Assembly: GCA_022496805.1 (NCBI GenBank)
Contig: CM040091.1
Location: 16,854,336 to 16,918,335 of the forward strand
Direction of reading: 5' to 3'
From: Pohlia nutans
Taxonomy: Eukaryota; Streptophyta; Bryopsida; Bryales; Mniaceae
Length of the DNA stretch: 64,000 nucleotides
The first letter of the stretch is position 1, and each line of letters begins with the position of its first letter. Made by a program: the position numbers and the translations under genes. The notes under the pieces were generated by a model. That model was not told the origin of the DNA. It did no database searches and saw only the letters and a list, made by a program, of their open reading frames with translations. Positions 48,701 through 59,388 of the stretch are shown one piece after another.

Positions 48701-51700
48701 GGTGATCGAGTCATATCCAACTATGCTGTGTCGAGAATCACAACTCGTTATCACGGATGGATATTATAAAAACAAGCCATTAGACGAAGGAAAACTTTCA
48801 CTTCAAGGTATTCACCTCTGCGCTGCATGGTTCTCAAGACACCAACTGCACCATCAGCATCCCGGCATCGCGCATGCGCTTTCAATAGAGTGTTGTAAGT
48901 GTCCCTTGAAAATTTCAGTTTTCGGGCCTCCATCTCAACAATAATAGTATTGCAGGTTTCCACGTCTCCTATACTTGCGTATGCTGTGCAATATCAAAAA
49001 CCACGGCTTGGTTGCCTTTGATGCCTCACTGGTATACGATTGAAAAACTAAACTTAAGGTGATCAAATCTCAAAGCTCAAATAGTAGTACCTACGTTCGC
49101 TACAATTAGGATGAGAAAAAGTTTTTAAAAAAAAACGAAGGAAGCAGAGCATGACACTCCACACATACCATCAAGAAGAGAATTGAAAGTGAATATTGTA
49201 TAGGCTACATCTTTCACGGCCATTTCGTGCCAGAGATTACACACTGCACCGAGCAGGCCAGCTCGCCCATAACACCTGATTGCACCACTATCCACATATG
49301 CGACAGATGTTACTTCTTTGGCCAGATCTAATTTTCAAATGAATCTTGCAACCTCATATAGACAGAATCTGAATCCAGTACACAGAGTACATTTGATTGG
49401 ATGGTTGGTGGAATCTCACAAAGCACAGATACGAAAATACAGCATACCATCAAGTTATTTCAAGAGCTCTACTTTCTATGCGCTTTTCTTGTTTGTTGGA
49501 AAACGTCTAAAGAAAAAATGATATAACTTATTTAACCAACAGAACCAACTTAACTCAGGAATTCAATTACTTACAACATCCTATGAAAACAAGAACCAGG
49601 AGATGAATCAACAGGGCAGGAGTTTAACCCATTACCAGTACGTCCGTTCATTAGGCTGAATACCACGAATTTCCAGGTCCCTCCACAGAACTTCAACACC
49701 TTCGGGACTTTGCTCAGTCTGTCAAAGAGATTGCACGTCAAAAATCTAAGAGATGCATACCGGTAGACCTTCAAAATGAAATGCAACATTCTTGTCTCCA
49801 GGAATCAAATGGAACAAGATCTCACTAGAACCTCTGGACACTAAACCTCAGTGTACTCTTCTAACTGCATATCAATAATTGACTATCAACGGCCATCACT
49901 GAAACAACAGTTAGAGTAACTCAAGAATATTATCATAGACATTGAAATTCGTCCTCAAGAAGATTTCTAGGATATTCAACTACAACTCAGGGAGAACATC
50001 AGTAAAATCAAACGACATTCAACTTTCACTGTCGAGGTAGGTTAGATCGCATACTTCAATGAGGGTGTTGTAGATGGCAACATCGTGCTTCACTCCTTCT
50101 GCATCCATTTTCTGTCAAGAATAAAGGAAAGGTGATTTGTTCTCAGGAAAAATAACCTCACTCCTTTGAGTGTAATTTAGCAAATGTGTGGCATGAAAGA
50201 GCACGATGCCTATTTCGTGGCCCATAGGAAACATGACATGGCGTGTTTAGCAAACAGAACAAGAGCAGAATCAAGGACGTGGTGTGAAGAGTCATCGCCA
50301 CGTTGAATATAATACGGTGGTGTACTAAGCTCAGAACTCGGCTCAGAATCAAGAAAGAAATTTAGATGTTTACAAGAGAGCTACGGTAGAAACACCTAAA
50401 ACAAGCAATTCAGCATAGTTGGGGGCACTTTTTTTTCAAGGTAAAATACTTTTATAGTATTAGCAATTGAAATGATGATTTTACAAGAAAAAAAATAGAA
50501 CTTGTGGATAAGCCATGTAATCGCTATGAATTTTCAAAGTAGAAGTTGCCTAGATCACTTAAACCGTCCCATAGGCTTGTCATAAACCCAATCTCTATAA
50601 AATCCAAACTCAATCAATGAGAATTAAGTATGGGGAAGGTTTATGGCAGGTTTTCAGAGAAAAGTCTACAGAGCAAGAATGGATGCAGGGACGGAATTGG
50701 GATTTCTACCTTCAGTTAATTAATCAATATCAGTTGATGAGCGGGAAACACAGTGACCAAAAAATAAAACACATTCCTTAAAGTACACTGCTGGTTTGAG
50801 GAATGTGGATGCATCATGAAGCCCAGATCAGATGCAAGTTTTAGAGGAATTAATGACAGAGGTACATACAGCAAGCAACGCATAGGTTTCCTTGCGTTGA
50901 TTCGAGGAACAAATACCCTGCAAAAGCTTGGAATACACAAACACGTTCACTGAGGCCTCATTTGTTGCACGAGCTCTGTCCACTATTCGCTCTGCTATGT
51001 CCAGCGCCTTCTCCTTCACACATGCCTGTAATACAGTGGACGCTTATGGGTTACTCCACCTTCAAGTGCCTCAAATCTGAAAACAAGACAATCGAGGACT
51101 ACAAGATGGAATTCTGGCAAATGACTGAATTTTAAAATGCAACATAAAATAATAATATTTAACATCCACAAAATCCAAAAGACTTAGAATTATGCTCAAA
51201 ATATGCACTTCTTATAAAAACTCATTGTCCATTGAACAATTATGAGTCCATATTGATAAAATTGAAAAACTAAAAATGGGGGGAAAGAAATTACAATTGA
51301 TTTGAATCAATAATACGTTTTAAATATAAAAATATTCACATTTTAAATCAAAACTAGAACTATTTCTTTCATTTTTTTTTATAGTTCTCGACATATTTTG
51401 TTCATTTTTGTTTACTCTAGTATACATTTCTTAATTACAATCTCTACTTAGAAAAATCATATAATTGGTGATTAACCTCTAAAAGCGCAAAGGGTTTAGA
51501 CCAAAATGAAGATGTGTTGTAAAATATTCCTTCCACAACTTTGATGAAGTTTTGCTCAAAAGACAAAATGAAAACCTATACCATTACATCTCCAAAAAAA
51601 AAAATTTACGATATAACTAGCAATTTTAGTAAATTCTATCAAATTTCAATACTGAAAAATAATCAAAGCATTAACGGCAAAAGCATTTTTTTTTTTTCTG

Positions 51701-53411
51701 AAATTGTAAACTTCTAACAATGAAATATTGTTGAGATGTTACACTTTGAAAAAAAATCATAGGTAGAATTTTACTCCTATTGACATGATTCAAATTAAAT
51801 TGAGTTGGAAAGTAAACTTAATTTTCTATTGGAAAAAAATTGTATTTCTTTTTAAAATAAAATTTTAATTTTTTGAACAGCCCATCAAAATATGGCAGTG
51901 ACCATAAAATGGTTGTTTGGATTCTTAGGGATTATGCTTCAAAAATGAATATTTCCATAATGAGAGCTTATTTCTAATTAAAATCAAAGCTACCATTATC
52001 TACATTTGTCAAGATTTCTAGAGGTAATAAAATTTCATTGATTTTAGAGCAAAATTAAGGTAATAGTGACCAATTCTATTCTCTTGGGAGTGAAACTTAG
52101 AGCATCTCTAACATGCTAACCCATACATCTAGGATGTCTTTGCTCAACAGAGCTTGCTAAGCCTTAAAAACATTATGAAGCTTTAACAATGAGCACTGAT
52201 AAGTTCAAACAACTGCATGCGCGACTAAGAAAACATCCAATTTAGTGCCACTACAAACAAATGTAACTATTCAGATAAATAATGTCGCGGTTTTGACAGG
52301 AGAAGAAACTTACAGTGACCGCAGCGCAGATGTGAATCGCGTTCACTCTCGTCCTGCTGTCATACATCATATCCAGAATTTGCAAAATTAACTGAACTTT
52401 ATCAGATTTGGTAGACTTTGTTTGCTGTACACTTGACAAGAGCTCCAACCATCCCTTCTCTCGTAAAATCTTTGCAGTGGATGCATCCCCGATTCCCTGC
52501 GCAACCATGTGAAATTATAGGAAAAGAACTCAGAACCACAACAAATTTGCAAGCGTCCAATCTTTGGACCAAACAAACAGCATATGCTTGTCCAAATCGT
52601 ATGACAGGGAATCATAAGTTTATACCCTGGAACTAGAAGAGGTTCATCAGTTGAGGTGGTCAGGAAAATTTTCATTCCCCTAACGATCCCTCATACTGGC
52701 CAGTCGATAAAGTCCAAATAATTTCTAAACTGCAACAAAGAAGGAAGAAACTGCAGAGCCGAGCAGTCTTACATTTACAGAAGAATCTGCAATCAGATAT
52801 TCTGCCCTTTTGATTATGTTTTGTGCAGAAATTTCGCCCCTAACTCTTTCCAATTTTGATCTCCCAGACAGAACCCGGGTTGCGTTTCTGCTCGCGGTGT
52901 TGTGGCCACTGGTTTCCTTCGCCACACATTGATTATGTACAGACTTCTCTTCATAGGATATCGCTCCAGCATTCATCTTCTTCTCTAGTATCTCCTCTCC
53001 GTTCTGAACTTCCTCCTCCCCTCGCGGAAACCGATCCCTAAAATCCACCTTCTTTACTCGTAGCTTGTTTGGAACTTTGAGTGCCTTACTATAATCCATT
53101 TCCATGAAGGCCGCCATAGCTTCTCTTATTGCCTCTTCTTGTCCTTCATTACGAATTTTCTTTGGTGCAACAACGGTTTCTGTCTTGGCAGACACCATTC
53201 CTAAACTTCTTACATCATGCCTTTCTTCATCACCATTAAAACCGTCACTATTCTCATTCCGCATGCTCAAAATTCCTGCAACTGGATATAGATATCTAAC
53301 CCGGTCACCTCCTAGGGCCTCCTTCAACAACAAGTTGTTGGAAGCGGGCAAATCGTGCAGATAATACTTAGACGCCACCACTGGCGTCGTCCGGGCTAAT
53401 TTATTGCCCAT
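42766..53411 (-). CDS. Intron-rich P-class pentatricopeptide repeat (PPR) protein
   Basis: Likely organelle RNA-binding protein. 21 exons (5' to 3'): 53411-52773, 52496-52314, 51025-50870, 50111-50055, 49718-49636, 49275-49169, 48983-48816, 48615-48473, 48023-47937, 47611-47486, 47203-47056, 46951-46874, 46556-46450, 46252-46191, 45868-45833, 45081-44934, 44720-44596, 44259-44058, 43875-43822, 43459-43281, 42910-42766; 1010 aa. PPR-like helices: VAIYNTLIE, FTFNSLLDAYASIGDVETCN, SRDTYNTLLKAHARCRDADG, ISYNTAMDACIRGRG, YESALSVFVKCGDGERAISI, SFVYGALMEACVRLQKGERV. Residues 1-213 are charged and lack PPRs. The insert at about 735-885 includes a Ser-rich linker and the charged LEDFAQEKKIQRLERAMQ segment. 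No E or DYW domain. All junctions keep phase; the acceptor of exon 11 (after GAG, 47203) is weak and could hide a small exon. An in-frame stop just upstream supports ATG 53411. Ortholog not identified. Confidence 0.85.
45314..45754. mobile_element. TTAA-flanked element in PPR intron 15
   Basis: TTAA-CACTGCAGCGCTCCG at 45314 and CAAGTCCTTTAGGGG-TTAA ending 45754; 441 bp. A GTCCAGAAACTGGACGC hairpin near the left end resembles that of families A and J. The left terminus lacks the usual CCC, so the boundary is less sure. Confidence 0.5.
51472..51935 (+). mobile_element. TTAA family B, decayed copy in PPR intron 2
   Basis: TTAA-CCTCTAAAAGCGCAAAG at 51472; right end TTGGATTCTTAGGG near 51931, where TTAA is now TTAT. 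Aligns with 39067-39615 through ACAACTTTGATGAAGTTTTG and GACCATAAAATGGTTG. Confidence 0.7.
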
Positions 53412-54810
53412 CGTGTACACTTACGCTAAATCCTAATGCAAAAGGATGCTTAAGAAAGTCGATACACTTCATTACCCTCCATTTGCAAAACCCTAGAACC
53501 AATCCCCTCTCAGCTCAAACCAACCGTAGTACTGACCTGTGGCATCATCTGCAAATTTAACGATAGCCCGCTGCAAGAATATGCACATCAGGCATTATCC
53601 ACGTACATATAATTTTTCACCGTCCTTATTCATACACCCCTACCCTCATCAAATTCATAAATGGCCTCGCGCACCAAATTCTAACCAAATCGTCCCCTCC
53701 TTCCACGCCACAGCTCCTCAAACAATTCCGCAAATTCACGAACACTGCTGCCAAAGAAACTCGCAGAGTTTCTTCTCATTCATGTCCGCGGAGGCTCTTG
53801 TTCCAGAGGTTCTTGTCCTGCCAAAGCAAAGCTCAGTGTCAATTCAACAGGCAAAAATCATAGCTACGAGTTTTACATCCTACTCTATTAAATACCGATC
53901 CTATCGGCTCTTAAAAATTCATCAACCTGTTTTAAAAATTCATCAATCTCCTTATAGCAAACTTCGCCAGCACTTCAACATTCACAAAGGCGATTGCACG
54001 ATTGCACTGTGCCTGGCGATTGATTACGCGATTCTTCACCTCCACGAAAAAGGATTAAACTATATGTACGTAGTTCTTGCGATGGAGCTCTTAAAAAATT
54101 ATGAGATTAGCAATAAAATGGCTAACCTCAGAATTATTTTTCCAAAAGAGACTATAACGCAAGATTCACCTGCTTGTTCTACAGCTAGAACCTGGACAAC
54201 ATCAATCAATTGACAACAGCAAAATTCTCGAACACGATGCCTTCCTGAAAACGGATACAACGAACTCACTCAATCTCGCAAATGCAGCTCAACGTCTCCC
54301 GCATTGCTTCTGGATAAGGTAGTCCACCTCCGGAAAACAAAAATCACACGAACGGGAAAAATATGTACATAGTTCTTGCGAAGACTAATCACCGAAAAAG
54401 ATTTCAAAAAGGCTACCACGCAGAACTGCAAGATTAATTCAGCAACCTTACCTGCTTGTTTTTCACAGCATCAAACAACTGACAACATCAAATTTCTCGA
54501 ACGCAATGTAGTCCACCTCCGGAATACAAAAAATAACGAACGGGAAAAATTATTCAACAAAAATAAACAAACATAAATGATATGAATCTGTGGTCAATTG
54601 GTCATACACTATATAATAGAAAAAAAAAGAAAAATTCTGGTTCATAATGTACGTTCATGGCGGGAGGAGTTCAGTTTGAGAGAGACGACGACCGGTTATA
54701 GCCCGTCTCATATCTGTACTCGAGATAAGACCACTGGTGATAACCGGTGCTCCGTGGAAAACCTGACACCGAGAATGGGTGTCAGCTTTGGCTTGCGCTT
54801 GTGTGACAAC
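53412..54810. other. PPR upstream region with imperfect duplications
   Basis: Presumed promoter and leader of the PPR gene. Two imperfect duplications are visible: GTAGTCCACCTCCGGAA with CGAACGGGAAAAAT at about 54320 and 54509, and TATGTAC(A/G)TAGTTCTTGCGA at about 54063 and 54363. The plus strand is open for about 224 codons from 53539, but the predicted peptide resembles nothing I recognise. Confidence 0.45.
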
Positions 54811-55223
54811 GGTGATGTGGTTCTTTCCTCTTTTGGTGTCAGCTTGTGAGACTATTTTTTGGTGGGAGTCTCCTGATTTTGAATGTGGATCGAGGGGCGG
54901 CTTACGCTACGGACTAAGAAGTCGTCCCATGCACTTCTAAAATCTCTAAGGTGATGTGGTTCTTTCCTCTTTTGTTGTCAGTTTGTGAGACTATTTTGGT
55001 GGAAGTCTTATGATTTTGAATGAGGATTGAGGGGCGGTTTACACTACGGACCAAGAAGTCATCCCATGCAGTTCTAAAATCTGTGAGGTGATGTGGTCCT
55101 TTCCTCTTTTGGTGTCAGCTTGTGAGACTATTTTGGTGGGAGCCTCGTGATTTTGAATGTGGATTGAGGGGCGGTTTACACTATGAACCAAGAAGTCATC
55201 CAATGCAGCTCTAAAATTTGTGA
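54811..55223. repeat. Tandem repeats, about 138-bp unit, three copies
   Basis: GGTGATGTGG recurs at 54811, 54950 and 55087, each followed by CTTTCCTCTTTTG, GTGAGACTATTTT and GAGGGGCGG(T/C)TTAC. The third unit runs into the left arm of the fold-back element at 55167, so the array is made partly of that element's terminus. Confidence 0.88.
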
Positions 55224-55922
55224 TTGGTTCCATCACCTTGTCCTTAGATGACTTGAGTTTACACTACAAGGAAAAGAAAAAGAAAAAGTGATCAAAGGAG
55301 TTGAGGTCTTAAAAAGACTTACTTAGAAATAGGCCCAGCGGATAATGTTGAAGGATCCCCTGAATTAGAGACAGAAAGGGTTCTCTCAGGGGCGGTTTAC
55401 ACCATAGACTGTAAAGTCGGACCATGGAAGATGGTTGTTTTCCATGGTCCAACTTTATGGGACGACTTCCATGATTTGAGTTATTAAAAAATCAATTTAC
55501 AAGGTTCATGAGCCCTTCACTAAGTGTAAACCAAATGTGGACCAACCATGTACCAAAAAGTGAATGTGCTGATTTTTTTAGTATATGCTCGATAATGGAA
55601 ATTTTGGAAAAGAAATTAATCTTGTGTCTTCTCTTGAAATTGCTCATTAAAAAAATATTATAACTGCATTTAATCTCCCATCGGCCCTTGCTTTTTCTAC
55701 AAGCCCACCTCTTTTGCCTCTCTCAATGAAAAAGTCGTTGGACTATATTAGTGGGTAATGTAAGCCTTAAATATTGTTTTTTTGGGGACCTCAACTCCTT
55801 TGATCACTTTTCTTTTTTTCTCGTAGTGTAAACCCAAATCGTTCTGGGACGAGTGGATGGAGCCAATCACATATTTTAGAGCTGCATGGGATGAGTTCTT
55901 GGTCCACAGTGTAAACCGCCCT
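55167..55922. mobile_element. Fold-back element F with about 150-bp inverted arms
   Basis: Left arm AGGGGCGGTTTACACTATG through AATGCAGCTCTAAAAT and AGTGATCAAAGGAGTTGAGG; right arm is its complement, CCTCAACTCCTTTGATCACT through ATTTTAGAGCTGCAT to GTGTAAACCGCCC. 756 bp. A smaller GGACCATGGAA/TTTCCATGGTCC hairpin lies at about 55413-55452. Another right-type terminus (AGTGTAAACCGCCC) ends near 56251. Confidence 0.85.
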
Positions 55923-56006
55923 TCTTTGCCAAATGAGGAGACCATCGATCTAAAATTTTGTTTTATTATATTTTTAAGTCCTAGTCCAAATTCGGTTTCC
56001 ACCTAG

Positions 56007-56144
56007 GATCTCTTTACACTAGAGGCGAGAAGTCGTTGGGAGAGAAATTTCAACCAATGAAAAAAATGTTTTTCTCAATTTCTAAGCCTCCTATTGGCTG
56101 AAATTTCTCTCTTCATGGCTTCTCGCCTCTAGTGTAAAGAGGCC
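56007..56144. mobile_element. Fold-back MITE family G
   Basis: Nearly full-length inverted repeat: TCTTTACACTAGAGGCGAGA with GAGAGAAATTTCA on the left is mirrored by TGAAATTTCTCTC with TCTCGCCTCTAGTGTAAAGA on the right; arms about 55 bp. Confidence 0.88.
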
Positions 56145-56651
56145 CAAGGGCTTAAAATTACATTTTTCTGAAGTGTGACCATAGAAGTGTGATCATAGAA
56201 TTAATCCATTTTCCTTTGTCACGGCTCTTGGTCCGTAGTGTAAACCGCCCTTGAGTTATAACCTTGTAAAAAGTGCATACATAATATTCACTAGTCTTTG
56301 CCTTGCCCTTGAGGAGAATTGTGCAGAATATTCGACATTATCATCCATGCAAAACTAGTAGCAAGCTTATTTTACAAAAACGCGGAAGTAATAGCAATCA
56401 AGAAGGCAAGATCAATAAGATCTCAAAGCTCCAAACACGTAATAAAAAAAGAAGAAGAAATTTTAGTAATTTAATGTCGGCACTCAAGCAGCACGCCGGT
56501 CAACGTTGGCTCACAGCTCTCATTTTAAAAAATTGTTAAAAAAACATATTTAAATAATAAAATAATAATAATTTGAAAAGTTGGATGGCCCTACAGGCGT
56601 CAAGCTATGTGACGGCAAGCGCTGGCAGCATTTTTTCTTTTTCTTTGGTGG

Positions 56652-56950
56652 TTTTTTTTTTTTTTTTTTTCTTTTTTTTTTTTGAATCCACTCCAGCGAC
56701 CTCTAGCGACCGGCTCTATCCATCCCTTTTTTAAATGAACTTCTAAACCACTGGATGGATGTAAAATTAGTGCGCATAAAAGCTACTGAATGTTATATAG
56801 GAGAGTCTTCCTCGTGATCTCACAATCTAATACCACCTACTAGAAAGGTTGAAGATGAATGTAAGAGCACATTTCCATTGGTGCATTATTGACCTTCCAA
56901 TTGAACTCCAATATATTTAGATCTAACTTAACCCCTACACATCCCTTAGG

Positions 56951-57018
<68 letters not shown>
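56652..57018. repeat. Poly-T tract and (TA)n microsatellite
   Basis: T-rich run at 56652-56683 and about 33 TA dinucleotides at 56952-57018. Between them, at 56782-56796, GCTACTGAATGTTAT is a lone family D terminus. The stretch from 57019 to 58030 is AT-rich with no gene seen. Confidence 0.85.
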
Positions 57019-57020
<2 letters not shown>

Positions 57021-58030
57021 CCATCATATTGTAACATTCTTCACTATTGCTAAGGGTCTTTATTTGCCCATAAATATATAGTCTCATAGAAATTCAGGAG
57101 TTCAGTTGCAATTGAATCGGTTTTAGCTTTACTCTTGTACCTAGCATCTTGGAGAGGTTTATTCTCTACTATTTAGAAGGAACATTGTAATAGGTTATAT
57201 AATGTTATGTATGGTTGTCTATATCATCCATTTCAAATATCATAATACAATGGTATATTAAAATAAATCATATACTCAAGTACAAGGATGTACTCAAATA
57301 CATAGATTCAATGAATTGTGGTAGCAATTACATGTTTATATGCAAAAATGTGTGGTGGCAAAGGAGCTTCACGTTGTTCAAAGGTAAATAAGGAGCCCTA
57401 GAATATTCTTGGTTAAAATGTACATATGCACAAACGCAATATATTTTAGCTTTAAAATTGTCAAACTACCGGCATACTATGTGATTATGTGTTTGATGCT
57501 TTAATTCAATACCATATAAAATACAAAGTGTGAAATCAAGAGCACCGGTACTAAAAATAAAGTGGTCTTAAACTACTTCAAGTGATAGTCTAGTTGGAAT
57601 CTCCGTATATTGTTCCTACAAGTATTGTCAGGGTATAAAGGTCTCTCTAAGAGGCCCATTTGTTTTGGCTTTTCCATTTTGAAGATCCCATGACTTCTTT
57701 TTTTTAAAAAGGCTTTCAATTTTGGAATTTTATGACGACAACTTTTTGCAAGAGCTATTTTGGAAGCTTACACAATCTCAAAATAGGGGACGACTTTTGA
57801 AAAAAGCCTTACAAAACCTAAACAAGAGCTTAGCCAAGTTGGTGTAGAGGGGCACAATAGTTAAGTACCCATTTAGTTTCTATTATTAGGGTAGCTACAC
57901 TTATTAGCAACACTTTAAGCTTTATGAAGGATTTTTGTTATTAAAGTGGTCAAAATTTTAGATATTATTGTTAAAAACTTAAAAAGAAATTCAACATACA
58001 AAAGAATGCATTATTTGGATATTATATATA

Positions 58031-58260
58031 CTATACAATACAACATGGTTTTTCTCACTCGACTGTTCTCCGCTGGAATCCGTCCGTCGAGGAGACAACC
58101 CAAACTCAATGTGTTCAACGGCACGGGTCCCACTAGTCTATTATAAAATACAGCATGGGTTGTTTCACTTGACCGTTCCGCGCTGGAATCCGTCGAGGAG
58201 ACAAATCCAAGCTCAAAAACAAGTGGATTCAATGTGCTCAACGGCACAGGTCCCGCTAGT
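58031..58260. repeat. Hairpin repeat, locus 3 (two tandem copies)
   Basis: Two units of the repeat also seen at 11662 and 21752. Each ends CAACGGCAC(A/G)GGTCCC(A/G)CTAGT. Both retain the 3' arm GTCGAGGAGACAA; the second also has CTCAAAAACAAGT, as at locus 1. Confidence 0.88.
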
Positions 58261-58470
58261 TATATACAAAATTTTAAGGGGTTCAAAGTATTATAGATAA
58301 ATGATCCAATATTAATACAAGTTCTTATGTTGAAGTAGTATACATTTAAAAATCAAAATGTACTAATGGTGTAAGATTTTAATCTCTTGCATTTAGGTAA
58401 TTGTTTGCATTTAGGTGTAGTAACTTTTTGAAATTTAGGAAAAAATTTGAATTCTAATTATAGGTGTGCA

Positions 58471-59025
58471 CAACTTCTAGAAGCGTAAGAGTTTTGATCA
58501 AAATCAAAACAAATTATAAAATATGCCTTTTGCAACTTAGGCGAATTTTGGCTCAACCAATCAAAAAATTTAAATGATATTCAAAAACCATCAACATGGT
58601 TAAATTTACAAAATAGTTTCGATTTTTATTTAGTATATCATAAATAACTTTTAAGCTCAATAAAGTACAATCCTAAGTTTTAGCATTTGAAATTATAAAT
58701 ATTTGACTATGACTACTTATCATATCACAAGTAGAATAAATCAAAGTTCTTATGGCAAAATACAATATCTATTCTAAAATAAATATCTACTATTCTAAAA
58801 TAATGAATTTATAACAATGCGAAGGTATTACACTTTGAAAAATTCTCATGCATAGAATTTAACATTTGTTGACATCATTCAAAATGCATTAGAAAGTAGA
58901 CTTCATTTCCTATTTAAAAAATATATTTAAGAAAATAAACTACATTATTTTTAATTAATCATTTAAAAATATCATCAAAATAAGGCATCAACCATAAAAT
59001 GGTTGATTGAGTTTTTAGGGATTAA
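58471..59025 (+). mobile_element. TTAA family B, decayed copy
   Basis: Starts near CAACTTCTAGAAGCGTAAGA and ends GTTTTTAGGGA-TTAA at 59025; 555 bp. Aligns with the B copies through CAACCATAAAATGGTTGATT and a TAGACTTCATTTCCTATTT stretch. It lies 360 bases upstream of the cyclophilin gene. Confidence 0.65.
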
Positions 59026-59388
59026 AATACATTGTAGATTCTTGTGTTTAACACATATACAATTTAAGCAAAGAATCTATTGTGGTCACTTTTGATCAAA
59101 GTTTGAAGTTTATACTTCAATTTTCTAAAATGACAGTTGCAAAGTTCAAGTTTTTATTTTAGTTCAAAAAAATGCAAAGTAGATAAGCAGATTTAAAAGC
59201 TTGTTTTGCAAGTAAGAATTCTAGAATAAAAATTAGGGCTTCAAATTGTGTAGAACAATACTAGAGAAGAAAACATTTAAAACAAACTTATTGCTATAGC
59301 CAACAATCAATTGTAAAGTTTAATGTGTAGCAAACATATCGAGCTCTAAGTTTAATTTCCATCGAAAGAATTGCATGTTTGTTCTTGC

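Noticed and set aside
53539..54213. 224-codon plus-strand frame upstream of the PPR gene
   Set aside because: It opens with GTG, resembles no family, and overlaps duplicated promoter sequence. It is longer than expected by chance, so transcript data could reopen it.
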